From contig NZ_CAUFUE010000012.1 in NCBI RefSeq assembly GCF_959029255.1, positions 1 to 64,000 of the forward strand: a DNA stretch of 64,000 nt, given 5' to 3'. Positions within the stretch are counted from its first letter, which is position 1; each line of letters starts with the position of its first letter. Of the stretch, positions 9,155 through 17,234 are shown in pieces. The position numbers and the translations under genes were made by a program. The stretch comes from an uncultured Bacteroides sp. (lineage in GTDB: Bacteria; Bacteroidota; Bacteroidia; Bacteroidales; Bacteroidaceae). The notes below the pieces were generated by a model. The model saw only the letters and a list, made by a program, of their open reading frames with translations. It did not search any database and was not told the DNA's origin.

Positions 9155-10855
9155 ATGAAAAAGAAAAGTAGTATGAATACAAAACATATATTAGTAATGA
9201 GTGCGCTCGCTGTGTCGGCTTTGGCCTTCACATCGTGTGAAGATTTCTTTGAAACCTCATCCAAAAAGGACTTGAACACAGAAACAGCCTACAGCAATCT
9301 GGAATCGGCCGAAATGGCCTTGGTAGGTTGCTACGACGGATGGCAACGTACCATTTCCGATGAGGGCATGGGCATGTATCTGCTGGCGGAATTTGCATCC
9401 GAACAAGCCCTGGGCGGTCTTGGCTTCTCCGATGATAAAAATAACAATGTGATTGACCAGTTCAATGCAGGTATCGCTCCTTCTTATAACGATCTCTTTA
9501 ATCAAGATTGGGTGAACTATTATAAAGCCGTATTCCGTTGCAACCAGCTCATCGCCCAGGAAGAAAACATCAATTGGGGCGGTGATACCAAGGGGCAGGG
9601 GCGTGTAATGGGCGAAGCGCGTGCCATTCGTGGTATCCTTTACTTCGACCTGGCCCGTATGTTCGGCGATGTGCCTTTACTCACGGCTCCCTCCGAAGAG
9701 AATATTCCCCGTTCACCGGCAAGTGATGTTTATAAACTCATCTTTGAAGACTTCAAATACGCCATTGAGCATATCCCTGCCGATGCCTATCCTTTGGAAA
9801 ATCGCAACAGTAACGATGGCCGCATCACCAAATATGCCGTAGAGGCTTTATTGGCTCGCGCCTACCTTTACTATACGGGCTATTACGGTGCCGAACATCC
9901 CTCATGCACCAAGGCGGAAGCTGTGGCTGCCATCAATGATGTGGTAGAAAAAGGCGGTTACGCACTGGAGAAAAACTATGCCGACTTCTGGATGCCTTCC
10001 TGTACTACCGATGCTTCAAGCGGCGGCAACTATGGTTGGAAAACGACATACGCCGGTAAGTGGTACGATGGTTCTGCCTGGCAAGCCGGACAGGGTAAAC
10101 TTTCACAAGAGATTGTACTCAACCTGAAGATGAATACCACCCACGATTACAATGGCAATGGCGATGGAAATACATTCTCTGTCTATCTGGGACCGCGTAA
10201 CAGGAGTGCTGTAAGCGTATGTATTTCCAGTGGTTGGGGCGCTTGCCCGGTGACTCCCGCTTTTGTGGAGCAGTATAAGAATGACCCCCGTTTCGATGCC
10301 TGTGTATGGAGTTGTAAAGATGCCGGTTTCAATGCCGATATTACCGATACATACGAATATACCGGTTACTATACCCGCAAGTATGCGCCGATGTGTTTTG
10401 CCGATGGTACACGTCAGGAAGTGGGATTTAAGTTGGGCGAACAGCACCAGAACATCACCTACTATCAAGACTATACCATCATGCGCTATGCCGACGTATT
10501 GCTGATGCACTCCGAACTCAATGGTGATGCCTGGGGGTTGAACGAAGTTCATCACCGTGTATACCCTGATGAAACGTTGCCTTACAGCATCGAAAATATC
10601 CGTAATGAACGAGCCATTGAACTGGCTTTCGAAGGTGTGCACTATTGGGACTTGATGCGTTATGAGAAAGACGGTGCATACGCCGCACGTGCCATTGCCG
10701 CCGCACAGAACGGTGCCAAAGTGATGAGCGGTGGAAACGAGACAACCACCTCATTCTCCGAAACCAATTTCACCTCAAAGAAAGGCCTGATGCAGATACC
10801 TAATACACAAATCACCCTTTCGGGCAATGTGATAACTCAAAACCCCGGTTGGTAA
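9155..10855 (+). CDS. SusD/RagB-type surface lipoprotein
   Basis: A 566-residue partner of the preceding SusC. It forms the lid over the transporter and binds the glycan on the cell surface. It has a lipoprotein signal (ALAFTSCEDFF), the N-terminal SusD segment (TAYSNLESAEMALVGCYDGW), TPR-like helices around GEARAIRGILYFDLARMFGD, and the C-terminal RagB region (IENIRNERAIELAFEGVHYWDLMRYE), ending in the family's QNPGW motif. It is coupled to the SusC gene, with only 3 nt between stop and start. ATG 9173 is an alternative start that still keeps the signal peptide. Confidence 0.93.
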   Translation: MKKKSSMNTKHILVMSALAVSALAFTSCEDFFETSSKKDLNTETAYSNLESAEMALVGCYDGWQRTISDEGMGMYLLAEFASEQALGGLGFSDDKNNNVIDQFNAGIAPSYNDLFNQDWVNYYKAVFRCNQLIAQEENINWGGDTKGQGRVMGEARAIRGILYFDLARMFGDVPLLTAPSEENIPRSPASDVYKLIFEDFKYAIEHIPADAYPLENRNSNDGRITKYAVEALLARAYLYYTGYYGAEHPSCTKAEAVAAINDVVEKGGYALEKNYADFWMPSCTTDASSGGNYGWKTTYAGKWYDGSAWQAGQGKLSQEIVLNLKMNTTHDYNGNGDGNTFSVYLGPRNRSAVSVCISSGWGACPVTPAFVEQYKNDPRFDACVWSCKDAGFNADITDTYEYTGYYTRKYAPMCFADGTRQEVGFKLGEQHQNITYYQDYTIMRYADVLLMHSELNGDAWGLNEVHHRVYPDETLPYSIENIRNERAIELAFEGVHYWDLMRYEKDGAYAARAIAAAQNGAKVMSGGNETTTSFSETNFTSKKGLMQIPNTQITLSGNVITQNPGW

Positions 10856-10901
10856 TTCCGAACATCAGGTTTAGATTGAAAAACATTAAAAACAATAAGA
10901 T

Positions 10902-12947
10902 ATGAAATTAAATCATTACATATATTCGCTCATTGCCGGCTTGGTGCTGATATTGTCGGCATGTTCGCCCGATGAGTACGACATGGGTAATAAAACATAT
11001 ATATCCGAGGATTTGGTGGAAGGCCTTGCCTACACTGTGACTATCGAAGGAAACCGGGTACACCTCAAATCAAACATTACAGGTTGCACCCCCTTGTGGG
11101 TTACTCCCCAGGGGCGTTCTCAGGAGAGCGAACTATCTATCGAATTACCTTTTGCCGGTTCCTATGAGGTGACTTTCGGCGCCGAGACTCCCGGTGGCGT
11201 TGTATTTGGCGAACCCCATACATTTAAACTGGCTCAAAACGACTTCTCTTTGCTGGGCGATGAGAAGTGGTTCCTGCTGTCCGATAAAGATTTTAAATCG
11301 GGCGATGCCATTCCCGACGCAGAGACGTTGGCTCAAGGTATCAGCAAGAAATGGTATCCTTGCGATGCCAACTATGGCATCGGCCAGTGTTCAGGCCCTA
11401 TGGTTTTTGTGGCTCCATACGACCCGGATGGTGATGGCGCCGGTTTTACTGAAACGGAAAAGGAGGAAGCGGTTTATAAAGGCGATTTCATTTTCGGAAC
11501 AGGTAACTGGAAACCTAATTGGGACCCGGGCTTTCAAAGTTTCATTGTACTTGCCAATGATCCCTACATGGCATCATATATGACTTTTAGCATGGATGCG
11601 GCCAATGGTTGCGTGGCTACGATGTATCGCGGTGAGGGCGGTGATAAAACTGCAAGTACAGGTACAAATATGGCAGGTAAGTTTAATATGAACCTCAGCG
11701 AGAAGACCAAACCGACTATTACATTTACCGATTGCTACGCCATGCATCCTCTGAGTTTCGATGCTACTTGTTCCAACTATACGCAAGATATTCAGATTGC
11801 AGAACTCACTCCATACATATTGCAGCTGGTTACCAGACGTACCAACTCCGAAGGAAACTGGTATCTTGTGTGGAACTTCGTGTCCGAGGAGGTTATTCAG
11901 ACCAATGGCGAGTGTATTCCTAAGGAAGAAAGCGGACAGATAGAGAAGGTGGCTCCTGTGCTTCCCGAGTTTGATAATCTTCTCACCAATCTTTTCACTA
12001 CCGAAATCAACGGTGTGACATACGTGGGCAACCAGATGACATTCAACGTAGATACTGAAGCGCCTTACGACTGGTTATGGTGGAACGGCTCCCCCAACGC
12101 GCAGAAGTGGGAAAGCGTTACAGGTGGTAAGTATAACAACTCATGGGCACCTGCTGCCGGTGATGAAGTGGCGGACTTTGAACTCATTTTGAGCAAAGCT
12201 TCCGATGGAACTTACAACTACGAATCAGGTGAAACCAGTGGTAAGGTAACGGTTGCTGATGGTGTGATGACCTTTGACAAAGACATCACCATTCTTACCG
12301 CATCAAGCGAACAGCGCACCGTTGCTGTTACAGGTAAGGCCTTTACGATACTTGGCATTGAAGCTGCCGAAAAACTGGTAATCGGTGTTCCCGAATCTGT
12401 AGACGAGAATGGTGTGGTGAACTCTTATCTTGTAGCCAATCTCCTTTATAAGAAGATAAGTACCGGTCCTGTAGGCCCCACCGTGGTAGGTATCGATAAC
12501 TCCCTTTTCGGTCAGGAAGGCATCACTTGGCTGGAAAACGGATGCATTCGTCTTGCTTTCCATCACTATGGTGAGGAGGGTAAAGGTCTTTTCAAGGATG
12601 CCGCTTCCGTAAAGTTGAAGAAAAACCAGACCATCAGCGTAACCTTTAAGATTAATGGTGGGATAACTTGGACAAAGACCCCGAAGTGCGCACTGATTGA
12701 CAATAACATCAAAACCACTTGGGAACCCGCATGTTTCGACCTTGAAGATGCTGTAACCGTCAATACTACAGGTGAAACGACCGTAACCCTGACTAATACC
12801 ACCGGAGCTACCGTAACCTTTGTCCCTACTTGTCTCGACCTTTCCATTCAATATGCCGATTACGGTGTTGCCGATGTGCTGAACGGTGACGGTAACCCCG
12901 ATTGGAGTACCGTTGGATTAGAGATTGTATCTTGCACCATTCAATAA
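10902..12947 (+). CDS. Surface lipoprotein, putative glycan-binding protein (SusE/F position)
   Basis: A 681-residue lipoprotein with a lipobox at LILSACSPDEYDMG. The residues following the Cys suit export to the outer leaflet. An N-terminal Ig/PKD-like beta-sandwich (about 25-105: VTIEGNRVHLKSNITG, GSYEVTFGAETPGG) is followed by two long aromatic-rich beta regions with Trp clusters (GNWKPNWDPGFQ; YDWLWWNGSPNAQKW) and a C-terminal jelly-roll-like segment. It sits third in the SusC-SusD operon, where surface glycan-binding proteins are encoded. No catalytic motif is visible. I do not recognise a specific family; the glycan-binding role is inferred from position and architecture. Confidence 0.65.
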   Translation: MKLNHYIYSLIAGLVLILSACSPDEYDMGNKTYISEDLVEGLAYTVTIEGNRVHLKSNITGCTPLWVTPQGRSQESELSIELPFAGSYEVTFGAETPGGVVFGEPHTFKLAQNDFSLLGDEKWFLLSDKDFKSGDAIPDAETLAQGISKKWYPCDANYGIGQCSGPMVFVAPYDPDGDGAGFTETEKEEAVYKGDFIFGTGNWKPNWDPGFQSFIVLANDPYMASYMTFSMDAANGCVATMYRGEGGDKTASTGTNMAGKFNMNLSEKTKPTITFTDCYAMHPLSFDATCSNYTQDIQIAELTPYILQLVTRRTNSEGNWYLVWNFVSEEVIQTNGECIPKEESGQIEKVAPVLPEFDNLLTNLFTTEINGVTYVGNQMTFNVDTEAPYDWLWWNGSPNAQKWESVTGGKYNNSWAPAAGDEVADFELILSKASDGTYNYESGETSGKVTVADGVMTFDKDITILTASSEQRTVAVTGKAFTILGIEAAEKLVIGVPESVDENGVVNSYLVANLLYKKISTGPVGPTVVGIDNSLFGQEGITWLENGCIRLAFHHYGEEGKGLFKDAASVKLKKNQTISVTFKINGGITWTKTPKCALIDNNIKTTWEPACFDLEDAVTVNTTGETTVTLTNTTGATVTFVPTCLDLSIQYADYGVADVLNGDGNPDWSTVGLEIVSCTIQ

Positions 12948-12963
12948 ATAACAGTATAGAAAA

Positions 12964-15585
12964 ATGAAAAACAAAATATTATTCGGAATAATGGCTCTCG
13001 TCATAAGTGTGTTTGTGACGGGATGCAGTGATGAGGACGATTATGCCATCAACAAACAGCCGTTGCTCACCGACAGTTCGGTGGTGACGGGCTCGTCGGA
13101 TGTGACTGCCACTTCGGCTACCCTGCATGGAACCGTATCGGGGCTTGAAGGCCAGTCTTCCAATGCTTACGTCACCGGATTTAACTACGGTGATGCAGCC
13201 GATGCGCTCACGGAAAAAGTTACCGCTACAGGCGGTGAGGAATTTTCCGCAACAATAGCAGGTAGCGTAAACCAAACCTTCTATTATCAAGCATACGTTA
13301 CCCTGCAAGGCAAAGTGACTTATAAAGGTGAAGTGAAAAGCCTTGTACTCACCAACGCCCGTGCCGTCACCGGTGATTTCAGCAATGTAGGTGCCGTTAA
13401 AGCCACTTTGGCGGGCTCGCTCGCCGATTTCCCCGCTGGTGCAGAATGCGGAATCATGGTGTCGGGAGTAGAAGGTACGGAAAATGTACGTGCAGGTGTG
13501 CGTATTGCCACCGATGCCAAGGATAGTTATACGGTGAATGTGGAAGGATTGGTTCCCAACACTACTTATCATTATGTGGCTTACCTCGACCTTGGCGCCG
13601 GTGTGGTATATGGTGAAGAAAAGTCATTCACTACCACGGCTCATACCTTCGACCTTGATAACGACTTGGTAGACCTTGGTCTTTCCACCAAATGGGCAAA
13701 GTACAACGTAGGCGCCACTTCTGAAACAGAAATCGGCGGTTTGTTCGGTTTCGGCGATATGACCGGTTTCAATACCAGTCTCGATCCCGCAGATTATGCT
13801 TCTGCCGATATTTATAAAACGGTCAATGATATCGCCAATAAAGCATTCGAGGGAAAAGTAACCATGCCCACCATTGCTGAGTTTGAAGAACTCTTTACAC
13901 TTTGTACAAAAGAATGGATTGAGGTGGATGGTGTTGCCGGATATAAATTTACCGGTCCCAATGGAAACTCAATCTTTATGCCTGCCGCAGGTTCACGCAC
14001 ACAAGATGCCATCACCGGACTTGGTTTAGAAGGTCGTTACCTTTCCGGTTCGGTCAATGTCTCTGATAATCGTTTTGCAATGAGCTATCAATTCAGTAGT
14101 GCTATGGCTACCCGTGCTACAACTCCGGTCTATCAAGCTCTTACTATTCGTCCGGTATCTACTGCTAAGAATGTGAAATTCGACCGTTCGCTACTTTATG
14201 ATAAATGGTATATTGACAATGGTCAGGATGGCGATTTGCATGTATTCCAAGGACCGTTCACGCAGTGGGGGGATACAGATAACTGGGGTACAGTCTCCAA
14301 CGGACAGCCTAACATTAATCAGCAAATTCATTGGGAAATGGGTATTACCGCGGGTTGGATTGGTTATACCTATGGTGTTGATTATGGTTACATGGAATTC
14401 TTAGAAGACGGAACAGTGAACATACACCGCTTGACCGATGATGGAACTGCTACCGACGAAACCGGTAAATATACTATTGATGAGACAAACAAAGTGATTG
14501 ATATCGACATCAATGTCCTTTGTGCCAATACCAAGGTAGCGGTGAAGAGTGGTAAGTTGAATATTCTGTCCCTGACAAGTGACGGTCTACAGATTGCCCT
14601 TCCTAACAATGATGGCTATGCTTATTCTGTCAACTACTACAGCCAACGGAAGGCTGAGGCTGATGCCAAGATTCCGGTATCGTTGCTTTGTGTGGGCAGT
14701 GATTGGGGAGGAACCTGGGGAGAAATTGTTGATAGGATAGCACCTGACAAACTGGCTGGTCAGCATACTTTCAAATATGAGGGTTCATGCAATGGTGCTA
14801 TGGTATTTGCTCTCGATTTCCAGAAATTGATGACTGCATATCCTAATTCTTTTGTTCGTATCGACGAAATGAAGTGTGATGGCAATAAAATTAAGTTCAA
14901 CGCCAACAACTTCTTCTATGGCGATATTGAAAATAACGGTAACTATCGCATCGAATTGTTCAATATTTGGGGTAAAGGTTCAGCCGATAACAAGGTGTTG
15001 AAAAGTGCTTTCAGTGACTCGCAAAATGTAGAATCCGATCCGGCTTTTAATTTCACTAGTAGTTTGGAAATTACTTATACTATCTTTACTGATGCCAATG
15101 GCACAGGTATATATACACCCAACCTTGTTACCGTCAATCCGGATTGGGGGAGTGACTGGGGATTTAACCAAGGTGCTACATTCGAAGTGAAGTATGATAA
15201 TTTCCAGTATTCGATTGTCAATTCTTCATTCGATATTAAGTATGAATCTACGAGCTATGCAGCAGGTTCTATTATGACCTTCATTGAGGTGAAGGACATA
15301 TATCGTTATTTCCCGGGAATGAATGCGACCTTGGATAACTTCTATCTGGATGGAGTAGAGAAAACCGGTTTCGACGTGACGAAAGTACTTAATTCCAGTG
15401 AAGTTAAACCGCAAGAAAACACATATTCCTATCGTCTTGAGCTTTGGAATTGTTATGGAACAACAGGAAAGACCAGTTGTGCTTTCGGTACACCCGAGGG
15501 AGACGTAATTAAGGAACTTGGTTTCAGTAGTTCTATGGAACTGAAATTCACATTCCACAATTTGTTTACTGTTCCCGAATGGTAA
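12964..15585 (+). CDS. Modular surface lipoprotein with FN3-like, FISUMP-like and duplicated C-terminal domains
   Basis: An 873-residue lipoprotein (lipobox VFVTGCSDEDD). Two or three fibronectin-like repeats cover about 35-225 (SATLHGTVSGLEGQ, KATLAGSLADFPAG, GLVPNTTYHYVAYL). A FISUMP-type domain starts at VDLGLSTKWAKYNVGA (about 235) and runs through GGLFGFGD and a PAAGSR stretch. A central ~150-residue unit follows (WGDTDNWGTVSNG, a lipocalin-like GKYTIDETN). Two related C-terminal beta domains, each opening with a Trp-rich DWG motif (SDWGGTWG near 579; DWGSDWGFNQG near 722) and each carrying an RIELFN or RLELWN strand, suggest internal duplication. It is last in the operon and most likely a second surface glycan-binding protein. 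No enzyme signature is seen. Confidence 0.68.
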   Translation: MKNKILFGIMALVISVFVTGCSDEDDYAINKQPLLTDSSVVTGSSDVTATSATLHGTVSGLEGQSSNAYVTGFNYGDAADALTEKVTATGGEEFSATIAGSVNQTFYYQAYVTLQGKVTYKGEVKSLVLTNARAVTGDFSNVGAVKATLAGSLADFPAGAECGIMVSGVEGTENVRAGVRIATDAKDSYTVNVEGLVPNTTYHYVAYLDLGAGVVYGEEKSFTTTAHTFDLDNDLVDLGLSTKWAKYNVGATSETEIGGLFGFGDMTGFNTSLDPADYASADIYKTVNDIANKAFEGKVTMPTIAEFEELFTLCTKEWIEVDGVAGYKFTGPNGNSIFMPAAGSRTQDAITGLGLEGRYLSGSVNVSDNRFAMSYQFSSAMATRATTPVYQALTIRPVSTAKNVKFDRSLLYDKWYIDNGQDGDLHVFQGPFTQWGDTDNWGTVSNGQPNINQQIHWEMGITAGWIGYTYGVDYGYMEFLEDGTVNIHRLTDDGTATDETGKYTIDETNKVIDIDINVLCANTKVAVKSGKLNILSLTSDGLQIALPNNDGYAYSVNYYSQRKAEADAKIPVSLLCVGSDWGGTWGEIVDRIAPDKLAGQHTFKYEGSCNGAMVFALDFQKLMTAYPNSFVRIDEMKCDGNKIKFNANNFFYGDIENNGNYRIELFNIWGKGSADNKVLKSAFSDSQNVESDPAFNFTSSLEITYTIFTDANGTGIYTPNLVTVNPDWGSDWGFNQGATFEVKYDNFQYSIVNSSFDIKYESTSYAAGSIMTFIEVKDIYRYFPGMNATLDNFYLDGVEKTGFDVTKVLNSSEVKPQENTYSYRLELWNCYGTTGKTSCAFGTPEGDVIKELGFSSSMELKFTFHNLFTVPEW

Positions 15586-15603
15586 TTGAGATACAGGTTT
15601 AAT

Positions 15604-15638
15604 AAAAAGCCCGAAGTGAATAACATTTCGGGCTTTTT
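15604..15638 (+). terminator. Rho-independent terminator of the first SusC/D operon
   Basis: Arms 15604-15615 and 15627-15638 (aaaaagcccgaa / ttcgggcttttt), 18 nt after the stop codon. This is a canonical GC stem followed by a T-run. Confidence 0.9.
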
Positions 15639-15674
15639 GGTTGTATAAATGGGAATTTAGGGAAATGAAGAACT

Positions 15675-15746
15675 AAGAATGAAGAATGAAGAATTTGGCT
15701 GCGCTATGCAAGTACGCCGCAAGGTAATTCTTCATTCTTCATTCTT
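15675..15746. repeat. Palindromic repeat (21-nt arms)
   Basis: Arm 15675-15695 is a perfect inverted copy of 15726-15746, built from gaatgaa units, and encloses a 30-nt GC-rich loop (15696-15725). It looks like a dispersed extragenic palindrome rather than a gene-specific signal. The remaining bases up to 15876 hold no gene that I can support. Confidence 0.75.
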
Positions 15747-15876
15747 CATTAAATTATCATTTAATAATGATGTCTCACTTATCCATTGGCTAATAATTAT
15801 AAAGAACTACTTTGGGAAAGTAACTGCATTCCGATTATTTTAAGTATGGCTTAGATACATTATTCGAATTATATCG

Positions 15877-15884
15877 TATCTTTG
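15877..15884 (+). promoter_or_regulatory. Promoter -7 element of the candidate RNA
   Basis: TATCTTTG matches TAnnTTTG exactly. Transcription would begin close to 15889, where the structured element starts. Confidence 0.6.
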
Positions 15885-15888
15885 CAGT

Positions 15889-16060
15889 GCATTCTATCAA
15901 AATCCACGACAGGGAAACCTGTCATTATCATTGTGGCAGGCATTTTTTATGCCTGTTCATTAATCCTATATGGCGGTTTCGTACCCCCATGTAGGATGTT
16001 AATGCACCTACTGCTGTCGTGGATGGTGGAATGCAATGGGACAGGCGAAACCGCTTTTTT
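15889..16060 (+). ncRNA. Candidate structured RNA with its own promoter and terminator
   Basis: Several stems can be drawn. A long closing helix pairs gcattc and atccacgacag (15889-15912) with ctgtcgtggat and gaatgc (16014-16034). A perfect GAAA-tetraloop hairpin occupies 15908-15923 (gacagg/cctgtc). A 7-bp hairpin lies at 15937-15955 (caggcat/atgcctg), and a small stem pairs gtagg (15991-15995) with cctac (16007-16011). An arm at 15973-15981 pairs with 16046-16054 and is followed by T6, which forms a terminator. The helices compete, as in an attenuator. The length (~170 nt) also suits a free regulatory RNA such as a 6S-like molecule. The next start codon (16126) lies after the terminator. 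Family unknown. Confidence 0.5.
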
Positions 16061-16125
16061 ATTTCTATAAAAACCGCTTTCTAGTCCTTCCCATTGAACT
16101 TAATTTATTCACCTATTCAAATTTA

Positions 16126-16587
16126 ATGCTTATGAAAGCTGTTTTGAACACCGAACAGGTTCGCCCGGGAGACGAAACCATGTTTATGCATGCCGCCTTT
16201 ACTTCCGAAGAGGAAATGATGAATTTTTATCTGATACTCAATCGGTTTGTCAATCAATCAACTTATTTCATGGAACGGCCGCCACTCGAAAGATTGGAGA
16301 ATCTACGCCTGACACTTGGTAAATTCCAACGTTTTACCAACCTTTTCAGCACTTACCAATCTATGGGGATAAAGCCGCTTATCGAGGGATTTGGTTTGTA
16401 TATGATGCAACAAAACATCAGTAATAGGGAACGCAAGCTCGCTGCCGAACATGTAGCTTACCAGATGAGGTTTCTGCTTGATGTGGCGAAAGACATTGAA
16501 CAAGTAAGTACCCTCTCTCATATAATTGCTTCGCATATTCAGAATGTAAAGTACCTTTTGGAAAAGTTGGGACAGAAAGAGGAGTAA
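16126..16587 (+). CDS. Small helical protein of unknown function
   Basis: A 153-residue soluble protein, predicted almost wholly alpha-helical, with no signal peptide, membrane segment or motif I recognise. Methionines are frequent near the N-terminus (MFMHAAFTSEEEMMNFYLIL), and the C-terminal half is amphipathic (ASHIQNVKYLLEKLG). The frame is open upstream to 16036, but that part reads through the terminator of the candidate RNA, so ATG 16126 is preferred and ATG 16132 is equally possible. The only gene between two repeat-rich stretches, it may be expressed by read-through from the promoter at 15877. No function is proposed. Confidence 0.5.
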   Translation: MLMKAVLNTEQVRPGDETMFMHAAFTSEEEMMNFYLILNRFVNQSTYFMERPPLERLENLRLTLGKFQRFTNLFSTYQSMGIKPLIEGFGLYMMQQNISNRERKLAAEHVAYQMRFLLDVAKDIEQVSTLSHIIASHIQNVKYLLEKLGQKEE

Positions 16588-16593
16588 TTTACT

Positions 16594-16645
16594 TTTTCAC
16601 CACAGAGGGCACAGAAGCTTTAATTTTAGGTGCGTTTTTTTCTTA
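16594..16645. repeat. Degenerate copy of a 'caccacagagg' dispersed repeat
   Basis: The sequence ttcaccacagagggcacaga followed by an aggtgcg box resembles, in opposite orientation, the repeat at 56276-56395. It looks like a widespread intergenic repeat rather than coding DNA. Confidence 0.5.
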
Positions 16646-16743
16646 AATAACGTGAGTTCGGAATAATAAATGACTCATTATTTATGGACTTTGAGTTAAA
16701 TGCCAAAAGAATATTCTGCTTTTTATATCGAATTCACGTTATT
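16646..16743. repeat. Inverted repeat element with 15-nt arms
   Basis: Arm 16646-16660 (aataacgtgagttcg) matches the complement of 16729-16743 with one mismatch. The AT-rich interior contains the small palindrome around aatgactcatt. It is probably a short non-autonomous element. Between 16588 and 17234 I see no gene, only repeats. Confidence 0.6.
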
Positions 16744-16802
16744 ACTACTCAAAATTGCCTGAAATCGTTGCTTTCATATCACGTAACTGTTAGTTTTGAG
16801 AT

Positions 16803-17000
16803 ATGAAACTATGAATTTCATAAGGAGAAACTAAGTGTTTTGTTAAGCAAAACAATCTGTTCTATTAGGCGAAACACTTTGTTTCAATGAAGAAAACACT
16901 TTGTTTCGATGAATAGAACAAATCGTTCTTATTGATGAAAACAAAGTGTTTTATATGCTATGAACAAAATGTTCCATACAGCTGGAACATTTTGTTCAAT
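16803..17000. repeat. Array of ~22-bp quasi-palindromic repeats, copy 1
   Basis: About nine degenerate units of 22-23 bp, each centred on a GAAACAnnnTGTTTC-like dyad (for example gaaacactttgtttc and gaacaaaatgttc), lie head to tail. The array ends with gttgagaactaag, a box also found at the end of the second array (about 55420). The order of downstream boxes is the same in both copies. Confidence 0.75.
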
Positions 17001-17090
17001 GTTGAGAACTAAGTATATAGCTTGTTTCCTATAGAAAATGTATTATTCAATAGGGAAGTGTATTTGCTATTCTTAAGTGTTGTTGTGCAT

Positions 17091-17142
17091 GTGTGATAGA
17101 TAGGTGTGATGAATAAGTATCTATCACACCTATCTATCACAC
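17091..17142. repeat. Conserved 'tatctatcacacc' box with perfect 20-bp inverted repeat
   Basis: Arm 17091-17110 is the exact complement of 17123-17142. The right arm contains two direct repeats of tatctatcacac. The same right arm occurs at 55506-55530 next to the second array. A further gtgatag box follows near 17181. Confidence 0.75.
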
Positions 17143-17234
17143 TGCAATGTCTTGATTGTTAGTTGGATAACATGCAATGCGTGATAGCATGATAGATAAA
17201 ATTACAAAAAAAACTCTATGTATACTATTCTATT

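Noticed and set aside
15882..16070. 62-codon open frame with hydrophobic translation
   Set aside because: It is made entirely of the stems and terminator of the candidate RNA, so the apparent peptide is a by-product of structured DNA.
16803..17000. CRISPR array
   Set aside because: Units are degenerate, each contains its own dyad, and there are no unique spacers or cas genes. The same holds for 55165-55430.
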